A DNA stretch of 64,000 nucleotides from Nocardia spumae. Its GTDB lineage: Bacteria; Actinomycetota; Actinomycetes; Mycobacteriales; Mycobacteriaceae. The position numbers were made by a program, and so were the translations under genes. Where the stretch lies: assembly GCF_020733635.1 (NCBI RefSeq), contig NZ_JAJFZL010000001.1, positions 1,488,001 to 1,552,000 on the forward strand. The letters run 5' to 3'. The notes beneath the pieces were generated by a model. That model had not been told where the DNA came from. It made no database searches and worked only from the letters and a program-made list of their open reading frames with translations. This document shows, one piece after another, positions 25,321 through 31,830 of this stretch (positions are counted from its first letter, which is position 1; each line of letters begins with the position of its first letter).

Positions 25321-25914
25321 ATGCATTCCGTGCTGCGCGTCTACACCAGCAATGACGTGTGGACGAAGGCCGACGAGTTGTACGCGATCGAGGTCTGGAT
25401 CCGCGGAGCCGGTGGCGGCGGGAACAGTACCGCCGGTGGTGGTGGTGGGGCTGCTGCTGCTACACCCCGCCGCATCCCTTCCTATGACCTGCCTGCCGCG
25501 GTGGCGGTCACGGTCGGGTCGGGCGGCAGTGCAGGTGGGGACGGCGGCGATAGCTCGTTCGGCACCATCCTGATCGCGCCTGGAGGGCGAGGTGCCGTAA
25601 ATGGTGGCGCTGGGGGGCTCACGTATATGCGCGGGGGGCGGGGCGGCTCGGGTTCGGGCGTGGCGGGGGAATCGGTGACCTCTGGTGTCGTGCGGCTGCT
25701 CGCCGGTGGCGGTGGGGGTGGCGGGGCATCGGCTGCGGGAGGCAAATCGGGGCTTGTTGCGGCCGGTACGTCGAATCCGCCTTTCTGGCAGACCTGTCAG
25801 TCCGGGGGTGGTGGGCCGTCCGGGGCCGTGGGCGGGTTCCCGGCGGGTGGTGGCGGCGCGGGCGCGGCCGGCGCCGCGGGCTGCATCACCGTTATCGAAT
25901 ATCTCTTCGACTAG
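25321..25914 (+). CDS. Glycine-rich tail fibre/receptor-binding protein 2
   Basis: 197 residues, starting three bases after the previous stop. It lacks the anchor domain of its neighbour but shares the architecture: a short beta start (LYAIEVWIRGAGGGG), polyglycine stretches (AGGGGGAAAA, LLAGGGGGGGASAAGG, GAVGGFPAGGGGAG) and a matching C-terminal signature (GCITVIEYLFD versus GICFIIERSS). It is probably a paralogue made by duplication of the receptor-binding domain, and might form a second adhesin or a mixed oligomer. Confidence 0.7.
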   Translation: MHSVLRVYTSNDVWTKADELYAIEVWIRGAGGGGNSTAGGGGGAAAATPRRIPSYDLPAAVAVTVGSGGSAGGDGGDSSFGTILIAPGGRGAVNGGAGGLTYMRGGRGGSGSGVAGESVTSGVVRLLAGGGGGGGASAAGGKSGLVAAGTSNPPFWQTCQSGGGGPSGAVGGFPAGGGGAGAAGAAGCITVIEYLFD

Positions 25915-25923
25915 GAGACCGAA

Positions 25924-26229
25924 TTGGCTACTGCCACAGTACATATCGAGGACGTGGGAGGGTTTCCCGGTCCGGCCCGCTGCTTCAAGGTCGACCCGCC
26001 TTATCGCGGCGCCGACTACGTCACCGTTTGGGCACAGCCGTCGTTCGGCCCGTACCAGGAGCCCGAGGTGGGACTCGTGCCCGCGACCGACAGTGGCGCC
26101 TGCACGGAGCAGTCGGTGAAGAAACGCGCGGGTTCGTTTGTGCTGCACGACGAGCCGGATACACAGGAGCGCATCGACGGCGCCCATTGGTTCGCCCTGG
26201 CCCTGGCCGGTTACGAGGTGATCGCATGA
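25924..26229 (+). CDS. Small virion-region protein, unknown
   Basis: 101 residues from TTG 25924 with AGGAGA upstream. It is a soluble mixed alpha/beta protein (HIEDVGGFPGPARCFKVDPPYRGADYVTVWAQP, ACTEQSVKKRAGSFVLHDEPD, HWFALALAGYEVI). It lies between two fibre genes and is coupled to the next gene by ATGA. No family recognised; a fibre accessory or chaperone is possible. Confidence 0.6.
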   Translation: MATATVHIEDVGGFPGPARCFKVDPPYRGADYVTVWAQPSFGPYQEPEVGLVPATDSGACTEQSVKKRAGSFVLHDEPDTQERIDGAHWFALALAGYEVIA

Positions 26230-26630
26230 CGGTCATCCAGGAAACTGTCGAAACGATCGGCGGCGCCGACAACGACACAATGTTCACCTTCGCCAGCCAG
26301 CTACGCGACTCCAGCGACGGCACAGCCCTGATCACCACCCTCGGTGTCCGGGTCACGCCACAGGCCGGCGTGCTCACGACACCGGACCTGGATCCAGGAC
26401 TGGCGACCGTGTCGGTCGGCGTGAAGTCCTACACCATCGACATTCCCGACTCCGACACCCCGGTCCGGCTGTGGCCGCTCATCGAAGCTGGCCTGCCGGT
26501 CCCCGCCACACAGGAAGCGTCCGCGGTCCGCAACGGCGGCGGCATCGCCCGCGCCCAAGCCATGACCGAGACCGCCTACGCGGCGATCACCCCCGATCCC
26601 GAAACCGCTTACTACCTCTACGAAGACTGA
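26226..26630 (+). CDS. Small tail-region protein, unknown
   Basis: 134 residues from ATG 26226, in a four-base overlap. Beta-rich first part (TLGVRVTPQAGVLTTPDLDPGLATVSVGVKSYTIDIPDSDTPVRLW) and helical end (GIARAQAMTETAYAAITPDPETAYYLYED). It is likely a minor tail component by position. No family is recognised. Confidence 0.6.
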   Translation: MTVIQETVETIGGADNDTMFTFASQLRDSSDGTALITTLGVRVTPQAGVLTTPDLDPGLATVSVGVKSYTIDIPDSDTPVRLWPLIEAGLPVPATQEASAVRNGGGIARAQAMTETAYAAITPDPETAYYLYED

Positions 26631-26641
26631 AAGGTCCCCCA

Positions 26642-27082
26642 ATGGCTGATACAGCGAAGTTCTACGGCCAGGCGTTCGTCTGCGCTTTCAACAAAGAAAT
26701 CGACTTCAATTCGGACACGATCAAGGCGATGCTGACCACCAGCTCGTACACGCCGGATCGCGATGTGCACAAATACAAGTCGGACGTCACCAACGAGGTC
26801 AGCGGCACCGGCTACACCGCCGGCGGGCTCACCCTGGCGAACTGCACGATCTCCTACGACTCGACCACCCACACGCTGAAGCTGGACTGTGACGACTTCT
26901 CGTGGGGCACCAGCGCCACCTTCACTGCCCGCAACCTGGTCGTATACGACGCCACACCCGGATCGGATGCCACTCGCCCGCTGATCATGTACGTGAATTT
27001 CAACGCGGACATCCCGGTCACCTCAAGCACCTTCTCCTCGACCGTCAACGCTGGCGGCCTGTGCACCGTGACGATCTCCTGA
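26642..27082 (+). CDS. Tail-region beta protein
   Basis: 146 residues from ATG 26642. Pattern FYGQAFVCAFNKEIDFNSDTIKAMLTTSSYTPDRDVHKYKSDVTNEVSGTGYTAGG followed by beta strands and FNADIPVTSSTFSSTVNAGGLCTVTI is that of a small conserved phage structural protein family common in phages of many hosts (the SYTPDxDxHxxxSDVTNEVxGTGYxAGG signature is widespread). It is thought to be a minor tail or fibre-associated protein. Confidence 0.72.
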   Translation: MADTAKFYGQAFVCAFNKEIDFNSDTIKAMLTTSSYTPDRDVHKYKSDVTNEVSGTGYTAGGLTLANCTISYDSTTHTLKLDCDDFSWGTSATFTARNLVVYDATPGSDATRPLIMYVNFNADIPVTSSTFSSTVNAGGLCTVTIS

Positions 27083-27096
27083 TCTGAGGCTGGCCT

Positions 27097-29124
27097 GTGG
27101 CTCTGTTCATCAACGGGCGCGCGCCGAAGGCGATCCGAGTTGGGGATACCCCGATCACGCGCGTCATGCTCGGCGAGCACTTGGTCTTCGACGGCACGGT
27201 CCCGGCGGTGGTCGTGCTGCCGCGCGCCACCGCGACCGCGGCCGCCAACGCTCCGGCGATAGCTGGCGGCGCCTCGGTGGCTATGCCGGTGGCGGCCGCG
27301 GTATCGGAGGCGCTCGTACCGTCGGTGACTGCAGGGGCGCGAGTCGCTGCCGCGCCTGCGGAAGCCGCTGCGGCAGCGCTGGTCCCGTCGATCTCCGCAG
27401 GCGTGTCGATATCGCTGCCGACAGCGACGGCTGTCGCGGCTGCGGCGGTACCGGATTTCCAGGTGGTGGCCTCGGGCGAGGTGCTGCTCCCGCGCGCCGA
27501 AGCGATCGCGACAGCGCTCGTTCCGAGTATCTCGGTCGTCGCTGTGGTCGCACCGCCCACCGCCACCGCGGTGGCCGAGGCGCTCGTTCCCACGGTCACG
27601 GCGGGCGGGAGCGTGTCCCTGCCGACTGCGGTCGCAACCGCGTCCGCGTTGGCGCCGTCGATAGCGGCGGGCGCGTCGGTCACCCTCCCGCGCGCGCAGG
27701 CCACGGCCGCGGCGTTGGTGCCGACCGTTTCTGTGCCTGGCGCGATCACGCTGCCTACCGCTACCGCGACCGCTACCGCGCTCGTGCCGACGACCACCGC
27801 CCGCACATTCCCGCAACGGGTGGCGACGAACGGCACGATGTTCAATACGTCCGGGAACAACCCAACCAACGGGCAATACACGGCCACCTACCCGACCGGC
27901 TCGAGCGCTGGCGACCTGCTCATCATGCAGGTGAACTTCAGCCGGTCGGATGCCACGCTAGTCTCTTACACCGCGAACGCTGGCACTTTCACCGGCGGCG
28001 GCGCCTGGAATCTCATTATGGCCAGGGATGGTTCCGCTGCCGATGGCTGCTGGGCTGGCTACTACTATTGCATCCGCGGTTCTGAAACATCTGTCACCGT
28101 AAAGGCTTCCGTCACAGGGACCTGGCGGCCGACCGGTGTGTCGATGGTCGCCTACCAGGCCGGCACGTTCGATCCAATCATGCCCGTGGAGATCCCGGCA
28201 TCGAACTACACCTATCTCCTGTCTGGTTCCAGCGCGGTGACGACTCCGTCCATCATTACAGCCTCGGGGTGTAGCGAAGTCCTCTGCATGTCCACGTGCT
28301 CGATCAACAGCAACGCAACGACACTCGGCACTACGTGGAGTGCGCCGGCGACAGAGATCCTGGACAGCAGGCTGTACACGTCGGCCGCTACATGGATGGT
28401 CAGCCACTCGGCTGCCTACCATCAGCAGTCGGCTGCGGGGAGTTCGCAAACCTATTCGGCAACATCCAGTGCCAGTACGTTTCAGCGTGTCACTGCCGCT
28501 ATCGTTGTCAACTCGGTCGGCCGGACGACGCTGGAGGCTTCGGACAACTTCAACCGGGCATCTCTCGGATCCAACTGGGTGAACAAGGGCGGCGGCACGC
28601 TGTTCATCAATGCCCAGCAATACATCTCGGGCGTCGGCACACCCTCCACTCCGATGTCGTATGCGTTTTGGGGCGTCCCGGTTTCCTCGGACAACCAAAT
28701 CGTTGAAGCGACATTGAGGTGGAACGGGAACGATCCAGCCCACAGCGCAGTCGCTGTGGTGTGTCGCGCCAACCCCGCGAACATGCCGACGGACGGCGCC
28801 AGCGGCGTGCAGTTCTGGAACGTGAACGACCTGATGGGGATCCTGTACGAGACCTCGAGCGGTGGTTTCGTCGCCGCGACCGGGACGGCCGACTACATCT
28901 CGACCACCAAATTCCCCGAGGGCGCCAGACTTCGGATTGTCGCCAGCGGGAGCACGTACTCCGCGTACGTCAACGGCAAGCTTGTGGCCCAAGGGACTGT
29001 GTCGACGAGCACGGTGCCGACGACTGCGCACTATGTCGGGGTCATGATCCAGGACGATTCCGCGGTGTCGGGCGGTGGGCAGCCGCCCGCCTGCCTGGAC
29101 GACTTCGCCGCCTACACCTACTGA
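27097..29124 (+). CDS. Tail fibre with LPTATATA repeat stalk and lectin-like tip
   Basis: 675 residues from GTG 27097. Residues 1-36 form an anchor (LFINGRAPKAIRVGDTPITRVMLGEHLVFDG). Residues 37-240 are about nine imperfect 22-residue repeats of the type V-x-LPTATATATALVPTVTAG, likely a beta-helical or triple-stranded stalk. Residues 245-480 form a beta-rich adhesion domain with several Cys, and 485-675 a concanavalin/LamG-like jelly roll beginning ASDNFNRASLGSNWVNKG and ending DDFAAYTY. It is the largest fibre in the cluster and the best candidate for the main receptor-binding protein. Confidence 0.8.
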   Translation: MALFINGRAPKAIRVGDTPITRVMLGEHLVFDGTVPAVVVLPRATATAAANAPAIAGGASVAMPVAAAVSEALVPSVTAGARVAAAPAEAAAAALVPSISAGVSISLPTATAVAAAAVPDFQVVASGEVLLPRAEAIATALVPSISVVAVVAPPTATAVAEALVPTVTAGGSVSLPTAVATASALAPSIAAGASVTLPRAQATAAALVPTVSVPGAITLPTATATATALVPTTTARTFPQRVATNGTMFNTSGNNPTNGQYTATYPTGSSAGDLLIMQVNFSRSDATLVSYTANAGTFTGGGAWNLIMARDGSAADGCWAGYYYCIRGSETSVTVKASVTGTWRPTGVSMVAYQAGTFDPIMPVEIPASNYTYLLSGSSAVTTPSIITASGCSEVLCMSTCSINSNATTLGTTWSAPATEILDSRLYTSAATWMVSHSAAYHQQSAAGSSQTYSATSSASTFQRVTAAIVVNSVGRTTLEASDNFNRASLGSNWVNKGGGTLFINAQQYISGVGTPSTPMSYAFWGVPVSSDNQIVEATLRWNGNDPAHSAVAVVCRANPANMPTDGASGVQFWNVNDLMGILYETSSGGFVAATGTADYISTTKFPEGARLRIVASGSTYSAYVNGKLVAQGTVSTSTVPTTAHYVGVMIQDDSAVSGGGQPPACLDDFAAYTY

Positions 29125-29136
29125 TCGGAGGAGCGG

Positions 29137-29895
29137 TTGATCGACGTGATCATGGTGCGCGGTACCGGTGAGCCGATGGGCGCCCCGACGAACATGCTGC
29201 GCAACGTCACCCGGGAGCTCGATCCGAACCGGTTCCATCTGCTGGGTGACTGCCCGTATCCCGCGACGGTGGGGCCGGTGGGTGGCGGCCCGGTCGGGCC
29301 GAGTGAGGAGACCAGCATCGAGATCGCTGTGAACTCCCTGGCCACGATGATCCGGGCGACCCCCAACCCGGTGGGGATCCTCGGCTACTCGCTCGGTGCG
29401 CTGGCGGTGAACGCGTTCATGGAGGCCAAGGCCAAGGGCTTGTTTCCTGAGTGTGAGATCGCGTTCACGGCGACGTTGGCGAATCCGGCGCGGCGGGAGG
29501 GTGATTCGGTCGACTCCGGAGCCTACGGGTACGGCATCAACGGCCAGCGCGGAGACTTCCCCGCGGAGATCCCGCATCTGGAATACGCGAACCCACGGGA
29601 TTGCATCACCTCCTGCGCGGCCGGCTCACCACTGCGGAGCATCGCTGACGGCATGTCCGCGTTCTCGTTCGCTGAGATCGGCTGCTGGGGTCAGGATCTC
29701 GTCGACCGGCTACTGCGGAAGCGGTTCCAGCCGATCAACTGGGATTGGTGGCGGGATCCTGTCGGGACGTGGCGGCTGTATGACGAGGCGGCTCAGCAGG
29801 TGGTCGGCTACCTGGATGGGTCCCAGCACATCCGGGCGTACGTCGAGGACATGTACTGCCACCGGATGGCTGAGGCGATCAACGAGCTGGTTTGA
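29137..29895 (+). CDS. lysB: Lysin B, mycolyl-arabinogalactan esterase
   Basis: 252 residues from TTG 29137 with GGAGGAG upstream. Cutinase/alpha-beta hydrolase fold: VRGTGEPMG near the start, nucleophile elbow GYSLGA, an Asp in NPRDCIT and a His near the end in DGSQHIRAY, giving a plausible Ser-Asp-His triad. Lysin B releases the mycolate outer layer from arabinogalactan, the last barrier in mycolic-acid hosts. Unusually it is separated from lysA by about six kilobases of lysis and fibre genes. Its last 17 bases overlap a convergent lipoprotein gene. Confidence 0.88.
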   Translation: MIDVIMVRGTGEPMGAPTNMLRNVTRELDPNRFHLLGDCPYPATVGPVGGGPVGPSEETSIEIAVNSLATMIRATPNPVGILGYSLGALAVNAFMEAKAKGLFPECEIAFTATLANPARREGDSVDSGAYGYGINGQRGDFPAEIPHLEYANPRDCITSCAAGSPLRSIADGMSAFSFAEIGCWGQDLVDRLLRKRFQPINWDWWRDPVGTWRLYDEAAQQVVGYLDGSQHIRAYVEDMYCHRMAEAINELV

Positions 29896-30355
29896 CCGGC
29901 ACGGCGTCGAAGTGGGCGCCGAGCGCAGCTGAATATTGCGGGCACCGGAATTTCGCGCTCACCCACAGCTTGTTGCGTTGCTGCTGTTCGGTGAGCCCGT
30001 TGTCGCGGATCGCCATCTCTACCACCGCTGCGAACGTGGCCTTGCTGGAGGGGGTCGGAGTGGCTGGCAAGTCGCCTGTCTTGCTCATGGACTCCAGGCC
30101 GCTGCATGTCGAACGAGCAAGTTGAGTTACTCCGAATACGAAGTCGTCAGGGTGTGCGATGGCGTCGAACTCGACTCCGTTCACGCCGATTGCGAATTCG
30201 CGGGCCATGGCCTCGTCGCTCATATCGGCCGTTGGAGTTGGTGCTGGACTATCGCTGTGCGACGTTGAGCAGCCGGTGAGCGCGGCGACGCTGACCGTCA
30301 GGGCCGCAAGCGCGAGAACCGATTTCACACAGCAAGTATTGCCCGTACCAGGCAT
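29879..30355 (-). CDS. Secreted DUF732-like lipoprotein
   Basis: 158 residues from ATG 30353-30355; GTG at 30326-30328 is a possible shorter start giving a classical signal (VKSVLALAALTVSVAALTGC). The lipobox is LTGC. The mature domain (EAMAREFAIGVNGVEF, then QLARSTCSGLESMSK, RDNGLTEQQQRNKLWVSAKFRCPQYSAALG) has the two-Cys helical pattern of DUF732 proteins common in mycolic-acid actinobacteria. It ends within the convergent lysB gene, so it may be the last prophage gene (moron) or the first host gene. Function unknown. Confidence 0.75.
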   Translation of the reverse strand: MPGTGNTCCVKSVLALAALTVSVAALTGCSTSHSDSPAPTPTADMSDEAMAREFAIGVNGVEFDAIAHPDDFVFGVTQLARSTCSGLESMSKTGDLPATPTPSSKATFAAVVEMAIRDNGLTEQQQRNKLWVSAKFRCPQYSAALGAHFDAVPVKPAR

Positions 30356-30366
30356 CCGTTAACACG

Positions 30367-30426
30367 AAACCGCCCTGCCCGATCGCTGAGATCCATTGGA
30401 CTCTAACGATCAGGTAGGGCGGTTTT
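30367..30426. terminator. Bidirectional terminator
   Basis: AAACCGCCCT (30367-30376) pairs with AGGGCGGTTT (30416-30425), and T-rich tails exist on both strands. It sits between the ends of the DUF397 cassette and the start of the lipoprotein gene, so it should stop minus-strand transcripts coming from the cassette. Confidence 0.65.
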
Positions 30427-30434
30427 CTGCGTTC

Positions 30435-30662
30435 TCAGCCCTGGCGGTCGAACTCGCCCTTGCGGACGCCGTCGAGGAAGGCGTCCCACTCGCTCGGGGT
30501 GTAGGTGATCGCCATACCGTTCGGGGCGGCAGAGTGGGCCACGGCGACGTCGCCGTTCTCGAGCTCGGCGACGGTCACGCAGTTGCCGGACGGGTTGGAC
30601 GCGGTCGCCTTGCGGAACGGGACCCGGGTGCGCAGTTCGCCGGCGTTGGGGGCGAAGGGCAT
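30435..30662 (-). CDS. DUF397 protein
   Basis: 75 residues from ATG 30660-30662, which has AAGGAGA nine bases upstream. The sequence VPFRKATASNPSGNCVTVAELENGDVAVAHSA..., TYTPSEWDAFLDGVRKGEFD is a clear DUF397 domain. In Streptomyces and Nocardia these small proteins are usually encoded beside an XRE helix-turn-helix regulator and act as its partner (WhiJ-type systems). The same frame stays open upstream to ATG 30912-30914, adding 84 Pro/Glu-rich residues with no stop, so a longer fusion form is possible; the strong internal ribosome site favours the short form. Confidence 0.75.
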   Translation of the reverse strand: MPFAPNAGELRTRVPFRKATASNPSGNCVTVAELENGDVAVAHSAAPNGMAITYTPSEWDAFLDGVRKGEFDRQG

Positions 30663-30914
30663 CTGATTCTCCTTGAGAGTGAGACGGCATGTGCCGCCGG
30701 GGATACCGGCCATGGTTTGGCCGGCAGTCTGGGAGGGGATGCTGGAGTGGGTACCCGGGCCGGTAGGGTCGGTCCGGGTACCCCCTTCTGGATCCCATTC
30801 ATCGAGAGCCGCAGAGAGCGCCATCAGCAGCTCTACGGGCGGCTCGTTCGGCTCGATCGGGGGGAGGTCGAGCTCTTGGGGGAGGCGCTGCGGCAGCTCA
30901 GTTTTCGAGTTCAC
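30663..30914 (-). CDS. Possible upstream in-frame extension of the DUF397 gene
   Basis: ATG 30912-30914 overlaps the end of the preceding small gene by 17 bases and opens 84 codons (MNSKTELPQRLPQELDLPPIEPNEPP..., LLMALSAALDEWDPEGG, then a Thr/Pro/Gly-rich linker) that run into the DUF397 start without a stop. Its start is coupled to the gene before it, as for every other member of this cassette. Either a 159-residue protein is made, or a separate gene lost its stop. An inverted repeat (30750-30782) lies inside it. Confidence 0.4.
30750..30782. repeat. 9-bp inverted repeat inside the cassette
   Basis: GGTACCCGG (30750-30758) and CCGGGTACC (30774-30782) are perfect complements with a 15-base loop. 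It lies in the low-complexity part ahead of the DUF397 start and might be a terminator-like or regulatory hairpin. Confidence 0.35.
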
Positions 30915-31098
30915 GCTGGCCTGCTTCTCGGTCGGTCACCGATTCCGGGTCGACGTCGATCGTGAGGACATTCAGAGCGGGGGTGTCCTCGTCGAGGAGG
31001 TCGGCGGCGTCGTCTAGTTCGTGGCACCAGCCGGTGGTGTCGACGACGGAGATGCCGTCGCTGCCGTGTAGGTAGCCCATGCGGGACGGTTCGCTCAT
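30898..31098 (-). CDS. Small acidic cassette protein, unknown
   Basis: 66 residues from ATG 31096-31098, overlapping the previous stop as ATGA with GAGGTGG upstream. Sequence features: SRMGYLHGSDGISVVDTTGWCHELDDAADLLDEDTP then LNVLTIDVDPESVTDRE. It is acidic and probably globular. Part of a four-gene translationally coupled set that faces the XRE-TPR regulator. No family known to me. Confidence 0.6.
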   Translation of the reverse strand: MSEPSRMGYLHGSDGISVVDTTGWCHELDDAADLLDEDTPALNVLTIDVDPESVTDREAGQRELEN

Positions 31099-31271
31099 GC
31101 GGCCACCTCGGAGGCGCGGCTGAGGGCGGCCAGATATTGCAGGCATCCGGGGCCGTGGTCGGAGTGTTCGCCGAGGACGTATCGGGCTTCGTCGAGGCTG
31201 ACGATGGGGCCGGGCTCGTCGTTGCAGAACCGGTGGATGTTGCGCCAGCGGTCGACCGCTTGGAGGTTCAT
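31095..31271 (-). CDS. Small cassette protein with His/Cys residues, unknown
   Basis: 58 residues, ATG 31269-31271 to TGA 31095-31097, with ATGA overlaps on both sides. Reads MNLQAVDRWRNIHRFCNDEP..., SLDEARYVLGEHSDHGPGCLQYLAALSRASEVAA. The EARxxLxxHxxHGPxCxxYxAAL pattern recurs in small nocardial proteins beside XRE regulators (from memory), suggesting a conserved partner and perhaps a metal site formed by the His and Cys residues. Confidence 0.65.
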   Translation of the reverse strand: MNLQAVDRWRNIHRFCNDEPGPIVSLDEARYVLGEHSDHGPGCLQYLAALSRASEVAA

Positions 31272-31597
31272 CGTGCTACCGCCATCAACGTGTGGGGCTC
31301 CCAGATCTTGGGTTTGCCGCCGAGATCGTGTGCGGCGACGACGATCCGGTAGCGCTCGTTGAGTTTCGCGGCGTCGTCGAGGTGGCGCAGTTCGGGGACG
31401 ATGATGGTGTTGGACTCGACTCGGCTGAGGATGTTTTCGAGGCGCTGCATGGGCTGCTCGACGAGGTGTGAGCAGGCGAAGGTGCGGGCCAGGTCGAGGT
31501 GTGCGGTGCCCGCGGTGACGCGGATTGCGTGTTCGTCGGCCTCTTGTCGGGCGCCGGATATTTCTCGGTGTAGGAAGCCAACCGCTCTGGGTTTCAT
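31268..31597 (-). CDS. Resolvase-N-terminal-like small protein
   Basis: 109 residues from ATG 31595-31597 with AAGGA upstream. The fold looks like a degenerate serine-recombinase N-terminal domain: AVGFLHREISGARQEADEHAIRVTAG, HLVEQPMQRLENILSRVESNTIIVPELRHLDD and YRIVVAAHDLGG. No catalytic Ser in the usual N-terminal place is evident (GFLHREISG) and no DNA-binding domain follows, so it is probably a regulatory or nucleotide-sensing variant, not a recombinase. First gene of the cassette, divergent from the XRE-TPR gene. Confidence 0.6.
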   Translation of the reverse strand: MKPRAVGFLHREISGARQEADEHAIRVTAGTAHLDLARTFACSHLVEQPMQRLENILSRVESNTIIVPELRHLDDAAKLNERYRIVVAAHDLGGKPKIWEPHTLMAVAR

Positions 31598-31760
31598 CGC
31601 TACGTCCTTGTGGTGTTCGGTTGTGGATGGGGCACCGAGGGGAGGGCAGGGAGTTGTGGCTACGTGCCCTCCCCCTGGTGTCTGCCTCTCGCTTCGGGGG
31701 GGCGAGAGGCGAGAGCCCATCGGGGGCTGACTTGAAGGTATGACCGAAACCGTAAGAAGT

Positions 31761-31781
31761 AGTAGGACGCTACGTCCTACT
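31761..31781. promoter_or_regulatory. 9-3-9 palindromic operator candidate
   Basis: AGTAGGACG (31761-31769), spacer CTA, CGTCCTACT (31773-31781): a perfect palindrome in the 233-base divergent region, 50 bases ahead of the XRE-TPR start. Eleven bases of it (CGCTACGTCCT) recur at 31599-31609, overlapping the ribosome site of the cassette's first gene. A likely binding site of the adjacent XRE regulator. Confidence 0.55.
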
Positions 31782-31830
31782 TTTCTCGCCAAATCTCGGT
31801 ACCCTCAGAAGAGCAAGGGGGACACACCGA

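Noticed and set aside
24349..26187. 612-codon open frame antisense to the glycine-rich genes
   Set aside because: Created by GGC/GGT repeats read backwards; low complexity and overlapping well-supported plus-strand genes.
27205..27815. CRISPR-like periodicity
   Set aside because: The period comes from protein repeats in an uninterrupted reading frame; units are imperfect and there are no unique spacers or cas genes.
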